64,000 bases of DNA from Membranipora membranacea (lineage: Eukaryota > Bryozoa > Gymnolaemata > Cheilostomatida > Membraniporidae), in the NCBI GenBank assembly GCA_914767715.1, contig OU612067.1:5148001-5212000 (forward strand). The letters run 5' to 3'. The translations under genes were made by a program, and so were the position numbers. Below are positions 10,207-25,200 of this stretch, piece by piece (the first letter of the stretch is position 1; each line of letters starts with the position of its first letter). Under the pieces are notes generated by a model. It saw nothing but the letters and a program-made list of their open reading frames with translations. It had not been told where the DNA came from and did not search any database.

Positions 10207-13200
10207 TTAAAAGTCGAATTCGGACACATCGTCGCTAGCCTGAGAACTACTATCCTCATCTCCGGTAGGTACAGAGAACCTTAGATACTGTCTCGGTCTA
10301 TTAGCGGCTCCAGTCAGAGTTCGAGTGTACTCATTACTCGACCTCAGTATACCAGTGGAGCTGACTGAAATTATATCACAAATCATACATTAGGTCTTCA
10401 TCAATATGTGTGTATGTTCCACAGAATTAAGTAATTTTCATGAGTGAGTATCATCATCATCTTTGAAGCGGAGAGAGTTACCCTCTCTTGGGTACAGGAA
10501 CTGGGACCCCTAGTACTCATGCCGCACCCTATACCCATGCCCACTGGAAACCCAGCTAATCCTTATATCGAATAGGCAGAGGGGGTTCTTTTTACTGTGT
10601 GTGGGGTGTGCAAACACACAGTGGACCTCCAGTATTTTTAGTCCCATTCTGCAAGGACTTAGCTAGGGTGAATGGTGTGCCAGCACCAGTACTGTCGGCG
10701 CCGGGAATAGAACCTGGACCTCAAAGATCACAAGCCCGTTCCCTTAACCATTAGACCACTCCTGTCCCCTGAGTGAGTATTAACATCGATGGTAAAGGAC
10801 AGGATATCAAACCATCTAACCAATTTGTTCTAAAATTAATAAATCAATTCAATGCGAAATATAGCACATGGCACCTTACCTGAATCTACACTATCAGTGA
10901 CACCTGGAGCAGCGCTGCCGTTATCTATGACCTCTGACCTTAGGGCTCGAGTTCTCTGAGGTAGAGCGGACTCAGGAATAGTCGGATATGTTGGATATTG
11001 ATCCAGTGTATCTGCGAGCAGTCTGTTAGTATCGAGCATTGTCGTGTTCTCCCCAGTCGATAAGCCCTGTATAGTACAAAATTTCATACATCAAAGTAAC
11101 ACCTGGTTGATATAAATAATCATCCCGTCAGGGAAATTCGATGACATATTGCAATTGTGACTTGGAATATAGACAGCCCGATCACCTTTTTCATGGAAGG
11201 AATTCCTAGGTTAGTTTGACAGAATATCTACCATCCACAGAGTGTCTAAACTCACTCATGGAGTGAAACGGTGCTTAGGCCACTCCAAATTAATACCTTG
11301 ATCTATATGACAGTGTGAAGATTTGTAGGTGGAGGGAGGTGTTATTTTATTTTATATTTTAGCCCTATGAAACAGCTGGAGTTCAAATCTTTTTTTTTTA
11401 TCTATATACCCTGAACTCAAGTGGCTGGGAATTCTATTTTATTTTTTCTCTCTCTCTCTCCAACTTCCATGGTTGACCTTACCACCTCATGAGCTTTTGA
11501 TAATGTATAACGCCACCAACTCACATTGCAAGCCCTGTTTATGACAAAACAGAGGGTGGGCTGCCCCTAAAGAGGGACGCAAATTGCCCGGAGTCCTCAT
11601 ACTGAGAGTGTGATACATCCTAGTAAACTAGAATGAATCCTAGAGGTGAGGTCATGGTGGACCTCCTAATCATAAGTGGGCAGCAAGCTGCCAGAAACTG
11701 AAACAGGCACTAATCAGCCATTGGCAGTGACACTTTGATCTTAGCCAATAGGCCGAGAAGCGAAACTCACATTGCAAGCCATCTGAACGCTTTCACAATG
11801 GTTGTATACAAATAAGTAGCCAATGACCAAGAGTAGCAAGCCACGCCTCCTACCCTGAGGCAAAATTTATTTATTTGTAAAAGCTTTTAGGTTGCCTCAC
11901 ATTGGTCAAGCACACTACTAATTGGCCAATCAGAAATATTATTATAAAATCTATGATGGACAATGAAGGAGAAAGAAAAATTGTGTAGAGAAAGTTTCAT
12001 TTTCATATCATATTTTTTGTTCTCTTCATCCATATTGAGTCCCCACTCACCATAGGTAATATAATTATATATCATGCATACCATGTACATACATATAGGG
12101 AATTGACAGGCGTTTAGGGGTATATGTTTTATATTTTACTTGGTCAATTGACCAGGAGGTAAAATATTTTATTTTTTTATGACTATTTCCAACTGGCGTC
12201 TGGTGGCATTTTGATTTTATCAGGGCCCTGACAAGGTGGCGGGCGTTCATCTAGACCAAGGTTTTAATTTGGAGTGGCCATATGTAATTGGGAAGGAATG
12301 TCTTTCAAGTTCCGATCTCACCGATGGATTTGCACTCGTGAAATCAGTTGGACCACTAATAATCGATGTAAATCACTAATCATCATACCTGTGTGTCAAT
12401 TGATCTGGCTAACAGCTGCTGTGTATTTAGTGTGGTACTTTCTGGTCTCCTTCTATGTGAGATTTCACTTTGCGTTGTGTCATCATCTAGTGTAGACAGA
12501 TAGCCTCCTGCTTTGAGTAGAGTTTCAGTGTGCATCCTATCTGGGCTATCAGCACTCTCCCTCGTCCCTGTACACATAATACTGGTGTTTAACAAAGGAT
12601 AGTGAGCCTACATTAACATGACGCAGCCTATGCGAACCTTTTAGAATGAAGAGTCAAAACAAATATGAAAATGGCGAGGAGTGCACTGTCATCAACTATA
12701 AGAACACACTTCTGGGTTAAGTAATATATAGTCTGGCAGCTTGTTCTGGTTCTGAAGTAGTTATTCAATATTTTACACTGAAAAAATGCTTAGTAATTCT
12801 GGGTAAGAATTATGTATAGTGTTAGAAACCGTCTCCCTTTACATCTATGAGCTTTTTTTTCCTAGTGCTGTACCAACCCAATAAGCTACCACTTATAGTA
12901 GATAACTACATTAATTACCCTCAAGATAGAAATGGTAGCCTATTGGGCGGCTACAGCCCAATAAGCTACCACTTCATCATATAACATGGTTTTTAAGATC
13001 GTCCACTGGTTCAATCAAATTAATTTTTATATATCCTCGATAACATAATGTAAAATGATAACTTACACTTACTGTTAAGCTCTGTTGACGTTGCGTTACT
13101 CATTTGAGAGAAGTCATGTGTGGTACGTAGTGAAGATGTAGGTCGTGACTTCCTACTAGAATCTAAAGTTGATTGGATCATACCAGGTATTGGCTTTCTC

Positions 13201-16200
13201 ATGGGAGACCCTTTTGTGGATTTATTAGGGGAAATCTGATTGGCTGTCATGGGAGATGTCTGTGTCCTGATTGGCTGGCTTTGGATTACCTGATAAGCGG
13301 GTGACTCCTGATTGGTTGATTGGGAGATTGCAGCCTGAAGCTCGGCCTGTTTCATTGTGACTTGCTGCAAATGGTAATTTTGAAATGATAAGCAATGAGT
13401 AACATAAATTACAAATCATAATACTTCATCGTTACAATACCCTGTATTTTTGTTATCTTCTCCTGGGCAGCTAAGGATGAAAGTCCTTGACGTGTAAAAG
13501 ACTTCCAGAGCAACATGTTTGAGATCGCCTACCTTTGAGTCAGCAAAGGCTATCCCTCCTCCAGAAGCAGACGAGCTGCTCTTATTACTTGCAGCAGCAC
13601 CATTTTCTAACGACAGCTGTCTCCTCACGGCAGGTTTGGGATGCTGACTTGCTGTCGCTGTCTGAACGTTATACCCAAGATCACTCATGCGTAACGTACT
13701 ATCTGGTACTGGTGCAGAAGCTGAAGACCTGTATTCATAAAAAAAATGATATATAGTCAGCACGGCATGAATGTCATGAGACCAAGCAAAAGCAGTTACT
13801 AACTATGACAGGATAATAAGAATTGACATCAAACTACACAGTAGTTAGATTATTCACAAGGTTTTGGTTTGACACATTTCCAGAATGTAATGAATGGGTG
13901 ACACTTAGATGACACGTCTACGACAAATAGATGACACAGTGTGACACATAGCGGACAAACATTAACAAGCTACTCACCTGTATTTTCTCTCCCCAGATAT
14001 GATGATATGTTCTCCTTGCTCTGTATGCTGATATGATTTCAGAGCTTTAGGCGTCTCCTTCAACCTGGAGAGAAGAGCTACTATCGGATCTGTCCTCGGT
14101 CTACAAAGAATTAACATCAACATTGCTACAACGATACTGGTTGATATTTCTAAACACAATGTGATTTCAATTTCCTGTTTCTAAAACAACAGGTACTGGT
14201 GTAATCTTTACACATTCAACCTCGCTAAGTGGTTACTTTTCAGTAAAAGCAGCTCGCTATTTTTCACATTAATATGACTAGTTCAACTTTACCCGATAAT
14301 CTCTCCTTCACTTCTATCATCATCTGGTTCAGCGTGTGCTCCTCCAACAGGTGCTACTCTGATTAGATCGGAGTGACCAGGTCTACCAGCACCTCCACGA
14401 GCACCAACTGGTACGTCTGTATCACTATCATCACTGGCCAGGCTCAAATCAGCAAAAGTTCCCTCACCTGCGAGACAGATAAGTAGTGCTGGAGTGAAGA
14501 ATGATGATTGAATTTATGGTGTTTCTATCCGTCCATCAATGCAAACTTTCACAATCCTAGAAAGTTTGTATGACCGGTTTCCCATGTATGATATTATATT
14601 GTTCATTTTACTTGTAATAAGTAACACCTGTATTTGTGCTCACCAAGAAGGAGGGCGAATATAAGCGCAATTGTTGGGGTAACAGAAATGTATATGATAG
14701 TGATACCTGTCATGAAAACAGTTATTGTTACGCGTATCTGCAAAAGTCATATATGTGTACCCTGTAGGGGTGTATACAAGTGTTACCCGTAGGTGTTAGT
14801 TGCCCATCACTCTTCAGTATCCACTCTCCCTCTGATACTGTGTTCATCTGTGTCTCAGATACAGTAGTAGAGCCTACAGGAGAATAAAGATCTTCTGATT
14901 GGGCAGCCGGTGCTACCTGCACAAACTCTGATTGGACAACATCAGGAGGAGCGGAGCCTGATTGGTTGAGTTCATACGGAGTGGTTGCTGATTGGTTAAG
15001 AGCAGTACGTTGAGGAGTTTGTGGTCTGCTGGCAGGTTTGGGAGTTTGTTGACGAGATGCAGGTCTAGAAGTCGGTTGTTCATCTGGCACAAGAGTTGTC
15101 CTTTCATTTAAGCTGGCTCTCAGCTGAATGATAAATAATGCACGATTCACTTTTACACCGTTCTCCCCATTCCACTACTAATACTATTCAATATTTTAAA
15201 AGGTAATATCCCAGTTAGACATAATGTTTTATGGCCTGATTTGACCCAACTTAATATTCAAACAGAGTAAGAAAGTATAGACGGATACGTCTACTTGCAG
15301 GATAAAAAACAAATTCCGCCAACATGGGGATAGGGTATTTCAATTCAGCTTGAAGTATGATCATTATAACCAAGCAAGATGAAAATATTTCAATAAAAGA
15401 TACCTTATCAGCGAGAGCTTGTTCATTGAGGCTAGTCTGCACTGACACAGCCTGTGGCGGGCTGGATGGTGGGGTTGGCTCTGGTGTATCTATAGAATAC
15501 CTCATTTCATAAGGAGGCTCCTCGTCCATAACACTATCTGCATAACAAAACCACAATAGCTATGATATCAGTATCTGGTGAATAGTTATTGCAGATTCAA
15601 TGCTTTATTTCAGTATCATGGTATTGACATTCAAATTGAGACAGAAGTATGACATTGGTAACTGCATTGGTTAATAAACACTAACTATGATGCCTCCCAA
15701 GCGCCAATCAAATGATGGATACCAGTCGATTTGCCAATGATTATGTTCAAACCTTTATGGTGATGGCAATATACTTTCAGACAGTTCATGGTTTTTCATT
15801 ATACTGACAGTATAGATATACAAAAAGCATGTTAGAACTGAGACATGCTTGTATCCACTCTAAAAAGGAGGAGCTTAGCTTACCATGAGTTCTGCCCGTA
15901 GCACTAAGAGTATCCCACAGAGAGACCTGAGACAGGTGAAGTTTGTCCTCAGTCTGTGTCTGACCTTCCTGTCTCAATGTGACCGGGGTGTCCAGTGCAG
16001 AGGGAGGTCCTGGGGTTGGTGGTACCGACTCCTCATGTATCTTAACATCATCCATTTTACTGCTTCTTCTTCCCACTGATAAGAAAAGGTGACATGAGTC
16101 AGTTATAAGGACTGCGGTCATTATCGGACATCATGCACTTATTATTATTATGACTATAATATTTTTTTATTTCTTTATTGATTTGTTAATTATCATTAGA

Positions 16201-19200
16201 CTTATTTATATTACTGCATTAATATTTCTTTATAATATAATGTCTTTATTGGGCATTACCGCCGCTTAAATTCCTGTTAAACTAGGTGAGATACTACAAC
16301 AGTAAATTCAAATTCGAAATAATCCTCCTAACTTTTGTCGCTGACCTAAAAATGTGGTGCACTACAACCTGGCGGTCTATCATTGCTTTTTTAAGGGAGT
16401 AGATAAGATGTTTCAAATTATTAAAGCAGAACTGGCCTAGTATGTCATCAGATAACTTTAGATGGTAGGCAACTTACAGCTCATTTCAAAAGGGGTAGAA
16501 GGCATTCTACCCCCTGATGTCCTCATCGCTGGATCCACTCCTAGACGTGTCTCAGAACTTTTCCTTCTCACCAGCTCCGGTTTTCTGGCACTTACAACAT
16601 CAACCGTGTAAGCTGGCTCGATAGGGGAGGATGGAGGGCTTGGCTCAGGGGTCTGTGCAAGGGGCGGCCTTTCCATCACTTCCACAGGGGATGATGGAGG
16701 AGATCGCTCGGGGGTAAGTATTCTCTCCTGCGCTACAGACTGCTGAAAAGAAAAACATCAGTTGTTACCACTTTAGATTATCAATGAAATGCTTAAACAT
16801 ACTGTGACATGTGGTTATGGTGTGCCTCTCTGTAATAATATCAGTAAAAAATTCACCGAACATTCTTAGAAATAGAGATCACAAATATATTCACCAGTTT
16901 TGGCTTAGCATCAGGTATTTCTCTTTTGTTTGCGTCTCCTCCTGCTTGATCCTGCTCATCTCTGATTGGATGTCGCGTTTGGGGTACTGTGACATCACCT
17001 CCTGATCTATCGAGTACTTCTCTTGTACCAAGCATAGTTCTTATCTTCTCAGCCAGGCATTCCCTCACCAGAGACTTCACCTGATCAGTATTGACTGGTT
17101 TGCCTGCATTGATGAACACCTGGGCTACGCCTCCCTCTGTCATGGCACCAGCTAAAGTCATAAGTAAAATTTGATGAATTCCCTTTTCTGAATCAATATA
17201 TACAGGCACAGTATTTATTTGTTGACTGCAATAGCCAAGACATTTACAAATCTTGGAGTTCCTTTCTACCGAGAACTTGTAGTTGCACTCATTTATATTT
17301 TTACATTGCTGGTCAGTTGTCGTATTGGCGTACTCACAATAGTACAAAAGACAACCTAATATAATGAATATAATGTTCATATTTCATAGAACCATATTGG
17401 AAGTGAAACTGAGAAATTGTATCTTGTATTGTTTCACATTCATGGACAGATCACCCAACCGGACTATCGTGACAGTCTGTTGTTAATTCGATCATCAGTA
17501 AAATAAAAAGCTCTACACTAAAAACCTACAACTCATCAGCTATACTCACCTAACAATGTATTATCTACTGAGCCAGGATCTGAATCCTCCTGATCTCCAG
17601 CAGTCGGGTCCTCCTGAGTCTGCTGGGGTTTTCTCACTGGGTATTCCCTTATCATTCTCTCTATACAACTACTCATCAATCTCTGCTCTAGCCTGCAGGT
17701 AAAACAACAATATGAGTACCATATACATAGATTGTTTAACAAAAAACATACGCAGCAAATAATTCACTTACGATGCTCTTGTCCAGGTTGCAATAGTGTA
17801 ACTTGGATAGTCAAAAGCAAAAACCATGCACAGAGATTGTCAACAGTCAGAAATTTATAATCTGACTCACGTCACATCCAATACTTTTACAGAACTAACA
17901 GCATCCCCATTTAATGGCTGACTTAGAAAAACGTGGAACACTTACTTGTAAATTATTTGCGAGTACGTAGTATACATTAATTGAATGAGACAAGGTTTTT
18001 ATTATCAAATTAATCTAATAATATATCACAAGATTTTAGTAGTAAACATTTTTATCATGATCGTAAACAACTTTCGGGCGACCAATTAACAAATTTAACT
18101 TGTCTACTTTGTCTTCAGTGCACCTAACTCAATAAGAAGGCCTTACTAAACAGACCAGACTAAGTTCAAATAATAAATTGAGATATTGTCTTATCCAGTC
18201 GACAAATGGGATAATCAAAAGATTGATCCAGGGTATCTGACTGGAGCTTAAAATATGGTTAATTATAGTACGCTAGTGGAAAACATAGCGTGAATACACT
18301 GAATACAATATATTCTTGGATATCCGCGCAGAGTACAAACAGAATATATGTACTAAAATGGGCAGAACCTAAGACAATTGGAATGGAGCAGGGAATATAA
18401 ATGTCTATATGTACATGCACTCACCAGTCCCGAGTGGCCATCTCAGTAGGATCATACAGAGGCCTCTCAAACACCGGGTCAACATGAGCTTGCTCGACGG
18501 GATACCGACAGGCCCCGCCCACATCTCGTTCAGCGTGAGATCCTGCTGAGAACAGGTCATGTCGGGGTCGAGCTACAGGTGTATCTGATATCGGAGGTAC
18601 ACGAGGCTGCTCTACCTACAACAAGGTATGAGGAAGTGATGAAAACTGCAGCAGGCGACGATAAACCCAACATGGCATATCCAGCTAATAGAGTGACTGA
18701 CCTTTTACCTTAATTTCACATCACAAAGTGACCAGTTAGCTTGAGTTGGAAGTGTTTTCTCTGATAAGATTTGTCTTCTCTTGAAAATTGAGAATAAAAC
18801 TTTATCAATAATTTAATGATTATCCGACCCTTCCTGATCCAACGAGATATATAGGATTGTAATGATGCACTGGGTTTATTACATTCATGTTAGAGCATAA
18901 CAGAAATGTATTAGAATAAATATATTTATGTTTATAATGTATAAGGATAGGAAGGAAGGGAGGTTGAAGCTTGCATTCTTTAAGGCACAAATTATTCCTT
19001 TTAGCTTCCATGGTTATTGTTATGATAAAACGTATAGATTGATTATGAAAAGTGTCCTACGCACGTCAAAATGTTTTTCACTTTGCTTCAAAGTTTTCAA
19101 TCCCTTAGTCATAATCACAAATCTCATGTCTTGAAAATATAATTTTTAAAAAACATTGTATTCAGACACTTCTTTGAAATATGCCATATATTTAGCACAC

Positions 19201-22200
19201 AGTACATACCTGTCTATACTGATAGCCTGGTAGAACTGTGGGCGGAGTTATGATGTCATCACTTCTACTCTTGTCAGAATCACCCAATGAGCTTGCAGCA
19301 CCAGTCTCGTCACCAAACTCCTCCCACGCTCTGGGTGGAGGCTACAATTGTTAGGAATGGAAAAATTACAAATCATTATTTTAACCTTTCAATCATTTTT
19401 TTTGTCAGGGCAAACATAGTTTTTATCAATCAATCAAAGCCTCTTACATTTATATTCTTCTGCCCAACTAATTTTTTATCAAAAACGTTAATGAGTGAAT
19501 GCAATAATTATAATTTCTAATACAGATTGTTAAATAATACCTGTAAATGCTGTTTGACGGTGGGTTTTTCTGGTTTTTGCTTCAATGATTTAGATTTATC
19601 TCCTCTTTGCTGCTGCGTTTTATTTTTGACTTCAGGTTGGTCATCGTTAGGTGTAGAGTGAGCGTGACCTTTTGGTGACCTCTGATTGACCTCTGCTGCA
19701 GGAGTTACTGCTGAGAGGTCGAGTGAGTCAGCAGTCATCATCATAGGAGGATTAGGTGAAGAGTCAACAAAACTCTACGTAACAAAGAACATGACTGCAT
19801 CATGATGTTGACATTGTGTGTAACAATAACTAAACTAATGAATGACCCCTCAATACCTTGATGTCAATTGTTACAGCGAAAGTAGCCCTCTCTATTAAGC
19901 CATACTATCAAAAGCCCGAGTTATCTATCTTTTTGTAAACACTGCACAAGTACTAGAACAACTACACTTACATATATATAATACTACCCTAATAGTAACA
20001 CCACAGACATAGATACCGACCGACAAAGACATGTACACTGCCCCAACCGTAAGATAATAGACATCGATATGGACCATCACAGACATATATACTGACCTCC
20101 TGCCATTCACTTGTCTGTGTACTACTAGCCTCCTCTGCAGCCTCCTGGTCATCATTAGCGTTATTATTCTTGTTACTAGTATTGTTGTTATTCTTATTGT
20201 CTGCAGAGCCCTCTGACTGTAATTATACAGATTGAGACAAATACTTACTCAAGCTTTTCATATGGAAGATGAGTTGATGTCTCAATTTAAAACAGAGATG
20301 TGATGGTTTTCAAAATAACTTACCATGCACCACAGGACATGACTATAGGACTGCTTGGTACCAGCTGCTTGGTTATTTGAGGGTTGTCCTGCAGTCCCAG
20401 TTTGATCCAGTTTGAGAAAAAGACAAGAGTCAAGGTTTGATGCCGCTTATATTAACAAGACAAATAGATACAGATAGAACTTGCTTGTGCCAGTACCTTA
20501 CCGAAGTTAGTACCCCTAGCTTTGACGGAGCTAAGGTCAATTAGTGATTTGGTTCCTTACCTTAGTTGCTGCCTTAGGTGCAGTATTTTGTTTGACTGTC
20601 TCAGTATCAGGTTGTATAGGAGACGGTACTTTTGTTCTAGAGATGGGAGACTTTCGCTGCGGAGCCTTAGAGACAGCTGACTCTTTACTTGCTGCAGACG
20701 CAGCACTGCTGGGCTTTTTTGCTGAAAGAAAGCATGGGAAACATTGGTAGAGCTAGGACACTTATTTATTACTGTACAGTTTTATAATAACAATATATTT
20801 ATTCATATACAAGCTACTAGATGGACTGCATGGTGTTCGGTATTTTTCAGCAGTAGTTTTTACACTACATCATAGAACAAGTTTAATCCAATTGCCTGAA
20901 TTCCTGTTGCTCCCTCCCACTGGTCACGCCGCAGGCAAAGGGATCAAGAATTAACTACTAATCCATTGGGATTGTCTTGATGAATGCCCATGCCAACTGG
21001 TTGTACCTCGTATACACAAAAATGTTGAGGGAGGCAAATCATGAAAGGTATGAGTTGGCAACTCTTGAAATTTTGTGATGCTCCCAATGTTTATAATTCT
21101 TTACACTCAATTGAAAGGGTGTGTAAACTATTGTACGCCATATTGCTCACAGGAATCATAAAAAACACCAATATGTCAGACATAAATGTCCTCATTTTTA
21201 ACATTTGAAATGGCTGTTTCTTGTTGATAATAAAATTATCTCAGACAATTTGAGAGGTAAAGAAACTGACTCAAACTGTAAAATTGACATAGAAATACAG
21301 CCTACATACTTGTTATCAAACTATCTCCTATTCACATCTTGCTTATTACCTGCAGAAGATAAAGGTTTGGTAGATTTAGACTCAGATTCAGATAGCGGCA
21401 GCACATCCAGTATAATCTTAGTCGGGTCGTCATGACATACCCTCATACCAGAGCCTAGTCTAGCTGTGGGCTGGAAGACAGCAGGCTCTGAAGCTCCTAC
21501 AAAAAAGAACAGCAGGGTAAAACATTCTGCACTCTGTATCTTCTGCCTACAGCGCGCTCAGGTGTGATATGCAAACATTTTATTTAGGTTTGATCATACA
21601 GATAACACGGTGCTTCAAATAAGCTTTTGCTACAGTCCTCTGCCACGGACAGCTAGATAAAAACAATTGTAAATACTAAGGACATTAAGTGTCGTGACTA
21701 ATAAATAGTACTTCATCAAAGACGATATGCAGCACAAGATGTATATATAATCAGATTAAATTGTATAAGGGATCGACTAAGCATAATATGTATAAGCAAA
21801 TTTTCTTCAGAAAATACGTTGATCAAATCATACACACCTGTGGCTACAGTATGTTGGGGTTTGGCTCCTCTCTGTTGATGAGTAGTAGGCTTCTTAGGAG
21901 AAGATTTGAACGGCTGTTTAACATGACCAGTTTTAGTTTTAGTTTGAGATGTTGATTGAGGGGTCTGTCTCCCTGAGGTCGGTGCCTGGGTCTTCTCTGA
22001 CCTAACCTTCTTAGCTTCAATCAGAAATCAAATAAAAACTTCTCAATATGTGAAGAAAACTACTCTGAGGTGATTATGCTTAGGGCGTTAAGAGTTCATG
22101 CATATGCATATCTGTTAAACACAGGAGAGGCTTTAATAATTGATTCACAGAAAAATCAAAGGCAAAACATGTTCAGCTAGCTCTCTACATGAGAGAATCA

Positions 22201-25200
22201 AGTATGTATTTAGGTTTTTAGCTTGTGATTTACCAGTAGTTTTCTTATACGGTATCGGGCGGGTAGGAGAATCCGGCCTGGCCTTCTCGACTGTTCTTCT
22301 CTGAGCGTGATATAAGGCTTTACCATATACTCTCTTAATGTAAGCATCATCCCTGTATAAGTCTATGGGCTCTCTTCTCTGAAAAATACATAAACTTTTA
22401 ATCTAATCTAAATCTATGTAAAATACAAGTCAGTCGACACAAAAGATAAGAAATAGATCAAAGTTGGTCACAAACTATAGTCCATTTTGAATTCTAAGTG
22501 AGTGAGAGATGACGTGATAAAAGAAGTCAGACAGGAAAACATTCTATCAGTTCTTGCATCTACAGTAAAAATGGTATTAATCTCATTTCAGCTTTGGTCA
22601 TTTCACTTTTCATTTCAGCTCTCAATGTATAAATATATTAAACGGTTCGCCCATATTTCAATTTTATAACATGAAGTTATAAAGTTTAGACCTAACCACA
22701 TATTTATTCTATAATAAGAATCAGAAGCTTGTGAAACCCTGGTAATCAATCAAACAATCCATCATGATCTCCAATCCCGTACCCTCTGTGGTGAGAAATC
22801 CATAAAGTAATATTGTCAATAAGAAAGAAGAGTCAACTCACATTTTCTTTATCCACAGGTATAACCTGTTTCTTGTTCCCTATGCCTGTATCAATCCTAG
22901 ACTGTACAGCCTTTAGTCTCTCAGCAGCAGTCCGGTATCTATGTGGCTGCCGCGCTGCCACATTCACATCCTGTAGTGGTCTCACTGATAGACTCATGGC
23001 AGCAGGTATAAAATCTATCTGTGCTACTTGTTTCTAAAAATATACCATGTAACTGAGCTGAGACTAAATCGGCCTGTGACTTGGAGGTTCAATTGGAATG
23101 GAAAAGTTGCATGCATAGATCTTTACTGTAATTGAGCCTTAGTTGAGGTAAGTTTAGACATTCTCAAAAATTCAAAACTTTTATGGTGTTATGAACAAGT
23201 TATAATCTGAGATAGTCACATTGTCACAAAATTGGGAAGATTGCTCTATTTTTACACTCAGTGACAATCTAAAACCGTCTACTTTTCCAGGTATACCAGT
23301 TTTTTCTCTTGCTATATGTAGGTATCATATCACAACTTGATAATTATTCAACTTGATTCATTTCTTCAAGGATAAGATCCATTTATCATTTGTCGCCCAG
23401 AGAGAAACAACGTTAGATATATATGTGTCTTCTCGCACCTGCACATCTGCTTCAGCTCTATCTAGATTAGCTTGTATTAACTTTCTCAGTCTAGCGTCAT
23501 CATCTTCTATCCTGTAATGATAAACCTAATACTACAATACTCTGAATCAAGCGGCAAGCATCAACGAAAGTATCTTAGTTGTAAAATACAAAACTGGATT
23601 CCGTGTATTCTGTGCCGATTTCTACAACATACGCCCCAGCAAACTGTCGGTGAATTACACCAAAATATCTTGTGAGGAAAAAAGCAAATTATTAACAAGG
23701 TGCTTACTTTCATATCAACAATGTATTGTATTTCATCTACAATGTATAAAATGAATATTCCCTACAGAAGAAACTTGGATGGGTATCTGTGTACTCACAC
23801 ATCTGCAGTGCTGTAGTAGTTTTGTTGATCTCTAGATCTCAGAGCTAGTATAGTATTCATATTATCCTCTCGGAGACGAGCCTGCTCCTGTAGCTTATTT
23901 AGTTTATTCTTCATCTGATCAGCCAGCGTCATCGCCTCGTATTCCGGCTGTAGGAATGTGGCGTCCAACTCATCATACTTTATTCCCTGTATGAAGGAGG
24001 AGATTGAGAGGTTTACCAAGTTATATTATTGCTAAAAGATGTCTCAATCAGTCATGTGGAATATACTGGAAATTATCGCATGATGCAACCTACCCTATTA
24101 ACAAACAGGCCTGGCCTGTTCACCTTCAAAGTTCACAACACAAGCAGCATTGTGGGATATGCATCAACACATCCTATCATAATTGAAGAGTAGGTACACA
24201 GTGCTCTGGGGCCATATAGTTCATCTTTTTTTTCAAATACCATGGCAACTTATAAATTCTACTCCCAACCATTATTCTAAAAATAATCTGGAAAAAGGTG
24301 CTGCAATGAATGCATCAAACTACTAAACAAACCCTGTCTTGCTTTCTTGGTTTGGTCTGCGTCTGGTTGATAGCCGTTCCCGCTGACGTTACAGGATTAC
24401 CGGATCTAGAGACATTCTCTATATCAGCGAGGTATTTGTCTATCGGTGCATCTCTACGTAGGGCTGCCTCAATGTCAGTTACTGGTTCGATCCTCTTCTC
24501 ATCCATCAGTTGGTCAACTTTATCTAAAAATGTAGATAGAAAGCAGGGACTGAATGACAAATTATTACTATAATTTGACTATTATTAATACTAATACTAG
24601 CAGTGAATGTATCAAGAGCATTACACTTAGAGCACTTGAGACATTGCCTTCAATATAAGACATATGGAGCACCTGAAAACTCACTTACATATGAGCTCGC
24701 TCTCCTCTTTGGAGATGGAGTTCACTGTTTGGTCAGAGGGGCATGATTTATACCATATACAGTTTCTTTTTATTGAGGGAAAGTAAATGTACTATCCATA
24801 GACATAATAATATTTATTATTAAGTCTATTTTACTATCTCACTTACCCTTGAGCTGATTAATCTGTTTCTGAGTTTTCTCCACCTGTTTATCAGTAAGTT
24901 TACTCTCCCTCGTCTCTCCACCCCTCCTTACAGTGTTACCCCTCACTACATCCTTATCTACAGGGCTACTTATCGCTACACCCCTAACAGCTGGACTGCT
25001 CTGACGGGGAGGGCTCCTTCTCGGCTCAGGAGACAGTCTGTGAGGTGATAGTCGACTAGGGGGCGTGTGCACACCACCCCGAGGATCTCTGTCTGCTCTA
25101 ACTTCAGGATTAGCAGGCTTCATAGGGGATACAGGGGAAGGATAGGTCCTCACTACCTGCTCCATGAATCCTCCTACAAACAATCACAGTTGATATTTTT

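Noticed and set aside
10702-10758. Functional tRNA gene
   Set aside because: A and B boxes are present, but they belong to a SINE flanked by a target duplication, with a long non-tRNA body.
11535-11763. Functional U2 snRNA gene
   Set aside because: Only about the first 34 bases resemble U2; the branch-site region and the Sm site are absent, and a target duplication flanks the unit.
20400-20560. Short segment with acceptor CTTAG and donor GTAAGG between two TALPID3 exons
   Set aside because: In the phase imposed by the upstream exon it contains an in-frame TAG, and it is not needed to keep the frame.
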